Positions 29,437 to 38,338 of a stretch of DNA of 64,000 nt are shown here, one piece after another. Position 1 is the first letter of the stretch; every line of letters begins with the position of its first letter. The notes under the pieces were generated by a model. It saw only the letters and a list, made by a program, of their open reading frames with translations, did not search any database and was not told the origin of the DNA. The DNA lies in NCBI RefSeq assembly GCF_036347055.1, contig NZ_CP108882.1, positions 6,746,001 through 6,810,000 on the forward strand, written 5' to 3'. The stretch comes from Streptomyces sp. NBC_00820. GTDB taxonomy: Bacteria > Actinomycetota > Actinomycetes > Streptomycetales > Streptomycetaceae. Position numbers and translations under genes: made by a program.

Positions 29437-31052
29437 GGCCTGCGCCAGCTCCGTCCGTCTCGTGCGAGCATCTCGTCGGCTTCCCTGGGGCCCCAGCTGC
29501 CCGACGCGTACTGCGCGGGCGTGCCGTGCTTGTCCCAGTACTCCTCGATCGGGTCGAGGATCTTCCAGGACTCTTCCACTTCCTGGAGGCGGGGGAACAG
29601 GTTGGCGTCGCCGAGCAGCACGTCCAGGATGAGCCGCTCGTAGGCCTCGGGGCTCGACTCGGTGAAGGACTCGCCGTAGGCGAAGTCCATCGACACGTCC
29701 CGGATCTCCATCGAGGTGCCGGGCACCTTCGAGCCGAACCGGACGGTCATGCCCTCGTCGGGCTGGACGCGGATGACGATCGCGTTCTGGCCCAGCTCCT
29801 CCGTGGCGGTGGAGTCGAACGGCGAGTGCGGGGCCCGCTTGAAGACCACCGCGATCTCGGTGACCCGGCGGCCAAGACGCTTGCCGGCGCGCAGGTAGAA
29901 CGGCACGCCCGCCCAGCGGCGGTTGTCGATGCCCAGCTTGATCGCGGCGAAGGTGTCGGTCTTGGAGTCGGGGTCGATACCGTCCTCCTCGAGGTAGCCG
30001 ACGACCTTCTCGCCGCCCTGCCACGCGCCCGCGTACTGGCCGCGGACGGTGTGCTCGCCGAGGTCCTCCGGCAGCCGCACCGACTTCAGGACCTTCAGCT
30101 TCTCGGTGAGCAGCGACTCCGCGTCGAACGCGATCGGCTCCTCCATCGCGGTGAGCGCGAGCAGCTGGAGCAGGTGGTTCTGGATGACGTCACGGGCGGC
30201 GCCGATGCCGTCGTAGTACCCCGCGCGGCCACCGATGCCGATGTCCTCGGCCATGGTGATCTGCACGTGGTCGACGTAGCTGCGGTTCCAGATGGGCTCG
30301 TACATCTGGTTGGCGAAGCGCAGCGCCAGGATGTTCTGGACGGTCTCCTTGCCGAGGTAGTGGTCGATCCGGAACACCTGGTCCGGCTCGAACACCTCGT
30401 GCACGACCTTGTTCAGCTCCTCGGCCGACTTCAGGTCGTGGCCGAACGGCTTCTCGATGACCGCGCGCCGCCAGGCGCCCTCCGGCGCGTCCGCCAGGTC
30501 GTGCTTCTTCAGCTGCTGCACGACCTTGGGGAAGAACTTCGGCGGCACCGAGAGGTAGAACGCGAAGTTGCCGCCGGTGCCCCGGGAGGCGTCCAGCTCG
30601 TCGACGGCCTGCTTCAGCTGGTCGAAGGCGGCGTCGTCGCCGAAGTCACCCGGGATGAACCGCATGCCCTCGGCGAGCTGCTGCCACACCTCCTCGCGGA
30701 AGGGGGTGCGGGCGTGCTCCTTGACGGAGTCGTGCACGACCTGCGCGAAGTCCTGGTCCTCCCACTCCCGGCGGGCGAAGCCCACCAGCGAGAAGCCCGG
30801 CGGCAGCAGACCGCGGTTGGCCAGGTCGTACACGGCCGGCATGAGCTTCTTGCGGGACAGGTCACCGGTCACACCGAAGATGACCAGTCCGGACGGGCCG
30901 GCGATGCGGGGCAGCCGGCGGTCGCGGGCGTCGCGCAGCGGGTTGTCCCAGTCGGCCACCGGGGTGACCGGGACGCGCACCGCCTCGGCGGGGCGCGCCT
31001 TCGGCTCAGCCTTGGCGGCGGGCGCCTTCGGCTCAGCAGCCTTGGTCGTCAT
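29433..31052 (-). CDS. zwf: Glucose-6-phosphate 1-dehydrogenase
   Basis: 539 aa. The NADP site is VIFGVTGDLSRKKL, and the catalytic/substrate motif IDHYLGKE is intact. The N-terminus carries about 30 Lys/Ala/Pro-rich residues ([20 protein letters not shown]) not found in most bacterial Zwf proteins. Its ATG shares one base with the tal stop (TAATG). First enzyme of the oxidative branch, supplying NADPH. Confidence 0.95.
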   Translation of the reverse strand: MTTKAAEPKAPAAKAEPKARPAEAVRVPVTPVADWDNPLRDARDRRLPRIAGPSGLVIFGVTGDLSRKKLMPAVYDLANRGLLPPGFSLVGFARREWEDQDFAQVVHDSVKEHARTPFREEVWQQLAEGMRFIPGDFGDDAAFDQLKQAVDELDASRGTGGNFAFYLSVPPKFFPKVVQQLKKHDLADAPEGAWRRAVIEKPFGHDLKSAEELNKVVHEVFEPDQVFRIDHYLGKETVQNILALRFANQMYEPIWNRSYVDHVQITMAEDIGIGGRAGYYDGIGAARDVIQNHLLQLLALTAMEEPIAFDAESLLTEKLKVLKSVRLPEDLGEHTVRGQYAGAWQGGEKVVGYLEEDGIDPDSKTDTFAAIKLGIDNRRWAGVPFYLRAGKRLGRRVTEIAVVFKRAPHSPFDSTATEELGQNAIVIRVQPDEGMTVRFGSKVPGTSMEIRDVSMDFAYGESFTESSPEAYERLILDVLLGDANLFPRLQEVEESWKILDPIEEYWDKHGTPAQYASGSWGPREADEMLARDGRSWRRP

Positions 31053-32194
31053 TACGCGTCCACTCCCTTGCTCTTCAGGGACTCGGTGACGGCGCCCAGC
31101 AGCTCGATCCAGGCCGCCTCGAACTTGGCGACGGCCTCGTCCTCCAGCTGCTGGACGACCTCGTCGTAGGAGATGCCGAAGCCCTCCACGGCGGCGAGGT
31201 CGGCGCGGGCCTGCTCGTAGCCGCCGGTGATCGTGTCGCCGGTGATCTCGCCGTGGTCGGCGGTGGCGATCAGGGTGGCCTCGGGCATCGTGTTGACGGT
31301 GCCCGGCGCGACCAGCTCGTCCACGTACAGGGTGTCCTTGTACGACGGGTCCTTCACACCGGTGGAGGCCCACAGCGGACGCTGCTTGTTGGCGTTGCCG
31401 CCGACCAGGGCCAGCCAGCGGTCGGAGGAGAAGACCTCCTCGTAGGCCTCGTAGGCCAGACGGGCGTTGGCAAGAGCCGCGCGGCCCTTGAGCGCGAGGG
31501 CCTCGTCGGTGCCGATCGCGGTCAGGCGCTTGTCGATCTCCGAGTCCACGCGGGACACGAAGAAGGACGCCACCGAGTGGATCACCGACAGGTCCAGGCC
31601 GCGCTCCTTGGCCTTCTCCAGGCCGGCCAGGTAGGCGTCCATGACCTCGCGGTAGCGCTCCAGCGAGAAGATCAGGGTCACGTTGACGCTGATGCCGAGG
31701 CCGATGACCTCGGTGATCGCCGGCAGACCCGCCTTGGTGGCCGGGATCTTGATCATCACGTTGGGGCGGTCGACCAGCCAGTTCAGCTGCTTGGCCTCGG
31801 CGACCGTCGCCACGGTGTCGTGGGCGAGACGGGGGTCGACCTCGATGGAGACCCGGCCGTCGCGGCCCTCGGAGGCGTCGTAGACCGGACGCAGGATGTC
31901 GCAGGCCGCCCGCACGTCGGCGGTGGTCATCATGCGCACGGCCTCGTCGACCGTGACGCCGCGCACCGCGAGGTCGGCCAGCTCCGCGTCGTAGCCCTCA
32001 CCGGAGCCGATGGCGGCCTGGAAGATCGACGGGTTGGTGGTGACGCCCACGACGCCGCCGTTCTCCACCAGCGCGGCCAGGCTGCCCGAGGTGATCCGCT
32101 TGCGCGACAGGTCGTCCAGCCAGACCGACACGCCCTCGTCGGCGAGACGCTTGAGGGCTCCGGGGGTGGCGATTGCTTCGGTCACAGTGCTCAT
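31052..32194 (-). CDS. tal: Transaldolase
   Basis: 380 aa, the long actinobacterial type. The Schiff-base Lys lies in [12 protein letters not shown], and the signature [13 protein letters not shown] sits near the N-terminus. Transfers a dihydroxyacetone unit from sedoheptulose 7-phosphate to glyceraldehyde 3-phosphate. ATG 32194 is 35 bases after the tkt stop. Confidence 0.95.
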   Translation of the reverse strand: MSTVTEAIATPGALKRLADEGVSVWLDDLSRKRITSGSLAALVENGGVVGVTTNPSIFQAAIGSGEGYDAELADLAVRGVTVDEAVRMMTTADVRAACDILRPVYDASEGRDGRVSIEVDPRLAHDTVATVAEAKQLNWLVDRPNVMIKIPATKAGLPAITEVIGLGISVNVTLIFSLERYREVMDAYLAGLEKAKERGLDLSVIHSVASFFVSRVDSEIDKRLTAIGTDEALALKGRAALANARLAYEAYEEVFSSDRWLALVGGNANKQRPLWASTGVKDPSYKDTLYVDELVAPGTVNTMPEATLIATADHGEITGDTITGGYEQARADLAAVEGFGISYDEVVQQLEDEAVAKFEAAWIELLGAVTESLKSKGVDA

Positions 32195-32229
32195 CTTTCT
32201 TCGTCGCGTGTTTCTTTGTCGCGGTGGGA

Positions 32230-34305
32230 TCAGGCGCGGGCGGCGGCGAGCGACTCGCGGGCGTTCGCGGCCACGTTCTCGGGGGTGAAGCCGTACTCGG
32301 CGAACAGGGTGCCGGCGGCGGCGGAGGCACCGAAGTGCTCCAGGGAGACGATCCGGCCGGCGTCACCGACGTACCGGTACCAGGTCAGGCCGATGCCGGC
32401 CTCGACGGCGACGCGCGCCTTCACGGCGGGCGGCAGGACGCTCTCGCGGTAGGCCTGCGGCTGCTCCTCGAACCACTCCACGCACGGCATGGACACCACG
32501 CGCGTGCCGGTGCCCTCGGCCTCCAGGGCCTCCCGGGCGGCGACGGCGAGCTGCACCTCGGAGCCGGTCGCGATGATGATCACCTCCGGGACCTCGGTCG
32601 AGGACTCGACGAGCACGTAGCCGCCCTTGGCCGCGTCCTCGTTGGGAGCGTACGTCGGCACGCCCTGACGGGTGAGCGCGAGGCCGTGCGGGGCCGGGTC
32701 GGTGGCGTGCCTCTTCAGGATCTCGGCCCAGGCGGTCGTGGTCTCGTTGGCGTCCGCCGGGCGGACGACGTTCAGGCCCGGGATGGCGCGCAGGGAGGCC
32801 AGGTGCTCGACCGGCTGGTGGGTCGGGCCGTCCTCGCCGAGACCGACGGAGTCGTGCGTCCAGACGTACGTCACCGGCAGCTGCATCAGGGCCGACATGC
32901 GTACGGCGTTGCGCATGTAGTCGGAGAACACCAGGAAGGTGCCGCCGTAGATGCGGGTGTTGCCGTGCAGGGCGATGCCGTTCATCTCCGCGGCCATCGA
33001 GAACTCGCGGATTCCGTAGTGGACCGTACGGCCGTACGGGTTCGCCTCGGGCAGCGGGTTGCCCTTCGGCAGGAAGGAGCTGGAGCTGTCGATGGTGGTG
33101 TTGTTGGAGCCGGCGAGGTCGGCGGAGCCGCCCCACAGCTCGGGCAGCACCGGGCCGAGCGCCTGCAGCACCTTGCCGGAGGCGGCGCGGGTGGCGACGG
33201 ACGTGCCCTCCGCGAACACCGGCAGGGCGTCCTGCCAGCCCTCGGGCAGCTCACCCTTGCTGACGCGGTCGAACAGCTCCGCGCGCTCGGGGTTCTCGGT
33301 GCGCCACTCGGCGATCTTCTTGTCCCAGGCGGCGTGCGACTCGGCACCCCGGTCCAGGGCGCGGCGGGCGTGGGCGAGGACCTCGTCGGAGACCTCGAAG
33401 GACTTCTCCGGGTCGAAGCCGAGGACGCGCTTGGTGGCGGCGATCTCCTCGGCGCCGAGCGCGGAACCGTGGGAGGCCTCGGTGTTCTGGGCGGTCGGGG
33501 CGGGCCAGGCGATGATCGTGCGCATGGCGATGATCGAGGGACGGCCGGTCTCCTCGCGCGCGGACTTCAGCGCCGCGTACAGGGAGGCGACGTCGATGTC
33601 GCCCTCGGCGGTGGGCTCGATGCGCTGGGTGTGCCAGCCGTAGGCCTCGTACCGCTTGAGGACGTCCTCGGAGAACGCGGTCTCGGTGTCGCCCTCGATG
33701 GAGATGTGGTTGTCGTCGTAGAGGAAGACCAGGTTGCCGAGCTTCTGGTGGCCGGCGAGCGAGGAGGCCTCGGCGGAGACGCCCTCCTCCAGGTCGCCGT
33801 CGGAGACGATCGCCCAGATGGTGTGGTCGAAGGGGGAGGCGCCCTCGGGGGCCTCCGGGTCGAACAGACCGCGCTCGTAGCGGGCGGCCATGGCCATGCC
33901 CACCGCGTTGGCGGCACCCTGGCCGAGCGGGCCGGTGGTGGTCTCGACGCCGGCGGTGTGGCCGTACTCCGGGTGACCGGGCGTCTTCGAGCCCTGCGTG
34001 CGGAACGCCTTCAGGTCGTCCAGCTCCAGCTCGTAGCCGGACAGGAAGAGCTGGGTGTACAGGGTCAGGGAGGTGTGACCCGGGGAGAGTACGAAGCGGT
34101 CGCGGCCGGTCCACTCCGGGTCGGCCGGGTCATGCTTCATCAACTTCTGAAAGATCATGTACGCGGCAGGAGCCAGGCTCATCGCGGTGCCCGGGTGGCC
34201 ATTGCCGACCTTCTGCACGGCGTCGGCCGCGAGAAGACGGGCCGTATCCACGGCGCGCCGGTCGAGATCGGTCCACTCGAAGCTGTCGGATGTCTGCATG
34301 GTCAT
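32230..34305 (-). CDS. tkt: Transketolase
   Basis: 691 aa. Thiamine diphosphate binding is shown by [20 protein letters not shown]; the substrate His motif [15 protein letters not shown] and the transketolase C-terminal region [19 protein letters not shown] are present. Start choice: GAGGA at 34316-34320 is ten bases from ATG 34305, four from TTG 34311 and sixteen from ATG 34299, so 34305 fits best. First gene of the tkt-tal-zwf-opcA-pgi-gnd-phosphatase operon. Confidence 0.95.
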   Translation of the reverse strand: MTMQTSDSFEWTDLDRRAVDTARLLAADAVQKVGNGHPGTAMSLAPAAYMIFQKLMKHDPADPEWTGRDRFVLSPGHTSLTLYTQLFLSGYELELDDLKAFRTQGSKTPGHPEYGHTAGVETTTGPLGQGAANAVGMAMAARYERGLFDPEAPEGASPFDHTIWAIVSDGDLEEGVSAEASSLAGHQKLGNLVFLYDDNHISIEGDTETAFSEDVLKRYEAYGWHTQRIEPTAEGDIDVASLYAALKSAREETGRPSIIAMRTIIAWPAPTAQNTEASHGSALGAEEIAATKRVLGFDPEKSFEVSDEVLAHARRALDRGAESHAAWDKKIAEWRTENPERAELFDRVSKGELPEGWQDALPVFAEGTSVATRAASGKVLQALGPVLPELWGGSADLAGSNNTTIDSSSSFLPKGNPLPEANPYGRTVHYGIREFSMAAEMNGIALHGNTRIYGGTFLVFSDYMRNAVRMSALMQLPVTYVWTHDSVGLGEDGPTHQPVEHLASLRAIPGLNVVRPADANETTTAWAEILKRHATDPAPHGLALTRQGVPTYAPNEDAAKGGYVLVESSTEVPEVIIIATGSEVQLAVAAREALEAEGTGTRVVSMPCVEWFEEQPQAYRESVLPPAVKARVAVEAGIGLTWYRYVGDAGRIVSLEHFGASAAAGTLFAEYGFTPENVAANARESLAAARA

Positions 34306-34358
34306 CTTCAAGAAGTCCTCGTTCAGTGCATGATCGCTGGTCTTTCGCGTTCAAACTT

Positions 34359-34373
34359 AAAAGTCAGACTTTT
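34359..34373. promoter_or_regulatory. AT-rich palindrome between tkt operon and AraC regulator
   Basis: AAAAGTCAGACTTTT is a perfect palindrome with 7-bp arms, inside the most AT-rich stretch of the 138-bp divergent gap. Its position near the tkt promoter makes it a candidate operator for the pentose phosphate operon. It could also act as a promoter element alone. Confidence 0.5.
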
Positions 34374-34449
34374 TTGAGGAAAGGTCGGGGTGTGTCAGCC
34401 TGTGGTGAATCTGGGACACCGATCGCCTGATAGGAGCGGCAAATCAAAC

Positions 34450-35355
34450 ATGGCGGACAGAACGGCCCAAGCTGTGAACCATGCCACAGACGGTGACGGG
34501 ATCAGGACCTTCCCCTTCCCGTCCGACCTGGCCGTGGGCGGCGTCGGCATGCAGATCGGAACCATGGGCGCCGACCGCACCTGGCACGCCGACGCCCCGC
34601 TGCACCGTGTTCACCGCATCGACTTCCACGTGATCCTGCTCTTCACCGGCGGTCCGGTGCGGCACATGATCGACTTCACCGAGTACGAGGTGTCGGCCGG
34701 CGACCTGCTGTGGATCCGCCCCGGACAGGTCCACCGCTTCTCCCGGACCAGCGACTACCGCGGCACCGTCCTGACCATGCAGCCCGGCTTCCTGCCGCGT
34801 GCCACCGTCGAGGCCACCGGCCTGTACCGCTACGACCTTCCGCCGCTGCTGCGTCCCGGCCCCGAACAGCTCGCCGCCCTCGACGCCTCCCTCGAACACC
34901 TGCGCCGCGAGTACGAGGACACCACCACCCTGCCGCTGAGCCTGCACACGGCCGTTCTCAGGCACAGCCTCACCGCGTTCCTGCTGCGCCTCGCCCACCT
35001 CGCCGCCAGCTCGGCGGAGGCGGCCCGACAGCAGGCGGACACCACCTTCACCCTGTTCCGGGACGCGGTCGAGCGGGGCTTCGCCACCAACCACAGCGTC
35101 AACGCCTACGCCGACGCGCTCGGCTACTCCCGCCGCACCCTCGTGCGCGCGGTGCGCGCCGCCACCGGTCAGACGCCGAAGGGCTTCATCGACAAGCGGG
35201 TGATCCTGGAGGCCAAGCGCCTCCTGGCCCACACCGACATGCCGATCGGCCGGGTGGGCGCCGCGGTCGGCTTCCCCGACGCGGGCAACTTCTCCAAGTT
35301 CTTCCACCTGCACACCGGTCAGACGGCGGTGGCGTTCCGGGCGGAGTTGCGTTAG
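34450..35355 (+). CDS. AraC-family transcriptional regulator
   Basis: 301 aa. The N-terminal cupin-like sensing domain is recognisable from GDLLWIRPGQVHRF. The C-terminal double helix-turn-helix is NAYADALGYSRRTLVRAVRA followed by PIGRVGAAVGFPDAGNFSKFF, with RRTLVRAVRAATGQTPKGF as the AraC signature. ATG 34450 has AGGAG about 14 bases upstream, a rather long spacing. Divergent from the tkt operon, so a regulator of pentose phosphate genes is likely. Effector unknown. Confidence 0.9.
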   Translation: MADRTAQAVNHATDGDGIRTFPFPSDLAVGGVGMQIGTMGADRTWHADAPLHRVHRIDFHVILLFTGGPVRHMIDFTEYEVSAGDLLWIRPGQVHRFSRTSDYRGTVLTMQPGFLPRATVEATGLYRYDLPPLLRPGPEQLAALDASLEHLRREYEDTTTLPLSLHTAVLRHSLTAFLLRLAHLAASSAEAARQQADTTFTLFRDAVERGFATNHSVNAYADALGYSRRTLVRAVRAATGQTPKGFIDKRVILEAKRLLAHTDMPIGRVGAAVGFPDAGNFSKFFHLHTGQTAVAFRAELR

Positions 35356-35510
35356 CGCCTGCCCGGCGGGCACGGCCGGTCGCTCTGTCGGGGCGCCGGG
35401 GCCCCATTGGTCACGATCAGGTCTCTCTTGCCGCGTGTGGGCAACTTCGCGATTTCTTCACGAGTCGCACACACGCAAGGCACGGCTCCAGCCCCAGGGG
35501 GGACCTGACC

Positions 35511-36464
35511 ATGAATCAGCCGCAGCATCCGCTGCCCGGCGGCCGGGAGGCGCGGCGCTCGCACCTCCCCTTCCGCGTGACCGGGAGGAAGTGGCGCGAG
35601 GGCCTCGGGGTCGGCGCGCTGATATGCGCCCTTCTCACCGGCTGTGGCGCCGCCGACGACGGCGCGCCCGCGGCGAAGCCGAGGCCCACCGTGACGGTCA
35701 CCGCGACCGTCACGGTCACTCCGGCACCGATGACCAGCCAGGTGAACAGCACGCTCGCCGAGGCGACCGAGGCCGCCGAGCGGCACGGGTACCGGGTCGT
35801 GGCGCACGACGCGAGCGACAAGGACGCCTCCCCGGGCGACGACTGGACGGTGTGCTTCGAGAAGTACACCTACGACAGCGTCGCGTTCGGCGCCGTGACC
35901 TCCGACGCCCCCTGCCCCGCGAAGGACGGCCGGCCGATCCCCTGGCCGTCCATGCCGACCGCGGTCGGCCGCACCTACACCCACGCCGTCGACGCCATCG
36001 GCAAGGTGACGGACGGCGACATCACGGTCAAGGCGTCGTACAAGGACGAGGACGTCGACGGCGACGACGCGTCCGACGGCGAGTACGACGACTGGAAGGT
36101 GTGCTTCCAGTCGCCCGCCCCCGGAGCGCGGGTCGTCGGCGACCGCGACGTGACCCTGTGGCTGACCGAGGACGGCTGCCCGGCCGCCAAGGGCACCTAC
36201 AAGGACAGGACCAACGACCCGGACTACACCCCGCCGGCCACCGCCGGCAGTACGGGCGGCACCGGCTCCGCCGCCTCGTCCGGCACGGGCGGCACGGGCG
36301 GCGGCAGCGCGGGCACGACCTGCGAGATCGTCTCCAACGCCGGAAACTGCTACGACGCCGGCCAGTTCTGCCGCAACAGTGACGTCGGCAGCTCCACCCA
36401 CGCGGCGAACGGCCGCCTCATCCACTGCCGCGACGAGGGCAGTCGCAACCGGTGGAACTACTGA
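35511..36464 (+). CDS. Lipoprotein with two PASTA-like repeats and a Cys-rich C-terminal module
   Basis: 317 aa. The N-terminus is long and basic, then a hydrophobic stretch ends at LLTGC, a lipobox. A Val/Thr-rich linker (TVTVTATVTVTP) follows. Two repeats of about 75 residues each resemble PASTA units: TLAEATEAAERHGYRV...WTVCFEKYTYD and the acidic DDWKVCFQSPAPGARVVGDR. After a Gly/Ser/Thr linker the end (CEIVSNAGNCYDAGQFCRNS) carries four Cys. ATG has GGGGGG about eight bases upstream. Function unknown; probably cell-surface. Confidence 0.82.
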   Translation: MNQPQHPLPGGREARRSHLPFRVTGRKWREGLGVGALICALLTGCGAADDGAPAAKPRPTVTVTATVTVTPAPMTSQVNSTLAEATEAAERHGYRVVAHDASDKDASPGDDWTVCFEKYTYDSVAFGAVTSDAPCPAKDGRPIPWPSMPTAVGRTYTHAVDAIGKVTDGDITVKASYKDEDVDGDDASDGEYDDWKVCFQSPAPGARVVGDRDVTLWLTEDGCPAAKGTYKDRTNDPDYTPPATAGSTGGTGSAASSGTGGTGGGSAGTTCEIVSNAGNCYDAGQFCRNSDVGSSTHAANGRLIHCRDEGSRNRWNY

Positions 36465-36480
36465 CCCGGTAAGGCCGGTC

Positions 36481-36523
36481 GGGCCGGCGCCGCCGGGGGT
36501 CCGTCCCCCGGCGGCGCCGGCCC
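36481..36523. terminator. Very strong 19-bp perfect hairpin terminator
   Basis: GGGCCGGCGCCGCCGGGGG pairs with CCCCCGGCGGCGCCGGCCC around TCCGT, between the convergent lipoprotein and GH16 genes. Confidence 0.9.
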
Positions 36524-36538
36524 ACGCGGGCTCCCCGG

Positions 36539-37987
36539 TCAGTGACCGAAGTCGAACCAGTTCACGTTCACGAAGTCGGCCGGCTGACCGCTGGTGAACG
36601 TCAGGTACACGTCGTGCGTGCCGGTCACCGAGGAGGTGTTCGCCGGGACCGTGCGCCAGGACTGCCAGCCGCCGGTGTTGCCCACCGCGAAGCTGCCGAT
36701 CGGGGCGTTGGAGCGGCTGTCCAGACGCACCTCGACCAGCCCGCTCACCCCGGCCGCGGCACCGCTCGCCACCCGGGCATTGAACTGGGTGGCCGCCGTG
36801 GAGCCGAAGTTGACACCCTTGTAGAGCGCCCAGTCGCCGTTGGCGACGAAGCCCATGTCCTGGCCGCCGCCGGTGTCCGTGGTGGTCTCGGAGCTCACGC
36901 CGGACTGGCTGTCGTAGGACTCCGCCTGGATCGGACCGTAGGCGTCACGGTTGCCGGGCGGGGGAGTGGTGCCGCCACCGCCGCCCGAGGACTGGAGCAC
37001 CTGGACGTAGTCCACGGCCATCGGGTGGTTCGGATCGGTGCCGCTGTCAGGGCCGCCGCCGAACGCGCCCGGGAAGCCGCCGCCCATCGCCACGTTGAGG
37101 ATCACGAAGTAGCCGTGGTTGGTGGCGTTGGCCCAGGTCGTCGCGTCCACCTGGTTGGCCCGTACGGTGTGGAAGTTGACACCGTCGACGTAGAAGCGGA
37201 TCTCCTCGGGGCTGGTCGAGCGGTCCCACTCCATCGAGTAGGTGTGGAAGCCGGACTGACAGGTGCTGTTGGGGCACGCCATGGAGTTGCCGATGCCGGT
37301 GGTCTCGTTGCAGGGACCGCCCGGGTTGGTGCCGCAGTGCACCGTCGCCCAGTCGTTGTTCAGGCCCTGGACGTTCTCCATGATGTCCAGCTCGCCGACG
37401 CCGGGCCAGTTCTGGTAGTTGCCCCGGAACGGGGAGCCCAGCATCCAGAACGCGGGCCAGTAGCCCTTGGCGGCCGCGCCGGTGACGTTGGGCATCTGGA
37501 TGCGGGCCTGGACGCGCAGCTTGCCGCCGGCCGGCGGCTGGAAGTCCGTGCGGTTGGTCTCGATGCGACCGGAGGTCCAGTGGCCGGATCCGTCCCGGCG
37601 CGGGGTGATGAGCAGGTTGCCACTGCCGTCGAGCGCCACGTTGTTGGTGCTGGAGGTCATCGTCTCGACCTCGCCGGTGCCCCAGTTACCGGCGCCGCCC
37701 GGGTAGGAAGTACCGGTGTCGTACTGCCAGTTGCCGGTGTTGACGCCGGAGCCCGCCGTGCCGTCGAAGTCGTCCAGGAAGACCTGGGTCCAGCCGGTGG
37801 GGGGAGCCGGTGCGGAGGCGTCGGCCTGGAGGGTGCCGGCGGTGGCGGCGGCCGCCGCCAGACCCAGCGTGCCGAGGACGGCGACGAGGGCCCGGCGGAC
37901 CGTGTACCGCGGCCTGCCGGCCACGGGTCTGCCTTCCGTGCGTGGGGGTCTGCCGTCCGTGTGCGAGGTTCCGGAGGTTTCACTCAT
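36539..37987 (-). CDS. Secreted GH16 endo-beta-1,3-glucanase with C-terminal CBM6
   Basis: 482 aa. A long signal region (basic start, hydrophobic VLGTLGLAAAAATAG) shows secretion. The GH16 domain (about residues 65-325) has the catalytic motif GELDIMEN (Glu at about 197 and 202 flanking Asp), WPAFWMLGSPF and MAVDYVQVLQ. A Gly/Thr/Pro linker follows, then a CBM6 domain (about 345-482) starting PIQAESYDSQSG and ending NVNWFDFGH. Most likely a laminarinase against beta-1,3-glucans. Its promoter carries a palindromic LacI-type site. Divergent from the GH4 gene. Confidence 0.92.
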   Translation of the reverse strand: MSETSGTSHTDGRPPRTEGRPVAGRPRYTVRRALVAVLGTLGLAAAAATAGTLQADASAPAPPTGWTQVFLDDFDGTAGSGVNTGNWQYDTGTSYPGGAGNWGTGEVETMTSSTNNVALDGSGNLLITPRRDGSGHWTSGRIETNRTDFQPPAGGKLRVQARIQMPNVTGAAAKGYWPAFWMLGSPFRGNYQNWPGVGELDIMENVQGLNNDWATVHCGTNPGGPCNETTGIGNSMACPNSTCQSGFHTYSMEWDRSTSPEEIRFYVDGVNFHTVRANQVDATTWANATNHGYFVILNVAMGGGFPGAFGGGPDSGTDPNHPMAVDYVQVLQSSGGGGGTTPPPGNRDAYGPIQAESYDSQSGVSSETTTDTGGGQDMGFVANGDWALYKGVNFGSTAATQFNARVASGAAAGVSGLVEVRLDSRSNAPIGSFAVGNTGGWQSWRTVPANTSSVTGTHDVYLTFTSGQPADFVNVNWFDFGH

Positions 37988-38338
37988 GGGGGTGCCTCTC
38001 GGGTGCGGGATGGGACGCGCGAAGAGTCTGAGAGCGCTCTCAGGGTGCGGCCAATGTGCTCCCCGACCCGTGGGCCGTCAAGAGTTAAAACAGTGAAAGT
38101 CCTTTCCTGGCACGGCAGTTCACCCTCTGAAGCCGACCGCGCGACGGATGCGGGCCGGATGCGGGCCGGCCGTGACCGCGAGGGCGAGGGCGACGCCGGT
38201 GAGTGACGCCCACGTGGGTCGGCCGAGGCGCCCGTACGCGCGCCGGCCGGGCCGGGTGACAGAGTGGTCCGGAAGCGAAGACAGCGACGCGAGCGGCGGG
38301 ATCGCCGGGAGCGCCGGGCGTGGCGGAAGGGTGCGGAC
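37988..38338. other. Divergent promoter region of the GH16 and GH4 genes
   Basis: About 350 bases without a supported gene. The GH16-proximal part contains a 16-bp operator palindrome, listed separately. The GH4-proximal part is GC-rich with GGAAGG at 38325-38330 before GTG 38339. Short open frames here lack ribosome sites. Confidence 0.5.
38028..38043. promoter_or_regulatory. Palindromic LacI-type operator upstream of GH16
   Basis: CTGAGAGCGCTCTCAG is a perfect 16-bp palindrome 41 bases before the GH16 start. The GAGCGCTC centre matches that of the CebR box TGGGAGCGCTCCCA. A LacI-family regulator of beta-glucan use is the probable ligand. Confidence 0.75.

Noticed and set aside
32173..34377. 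734-codon plus-strand frame opposite transketolase
   Set aside because: Antisense to a clearly conserved transketolase.
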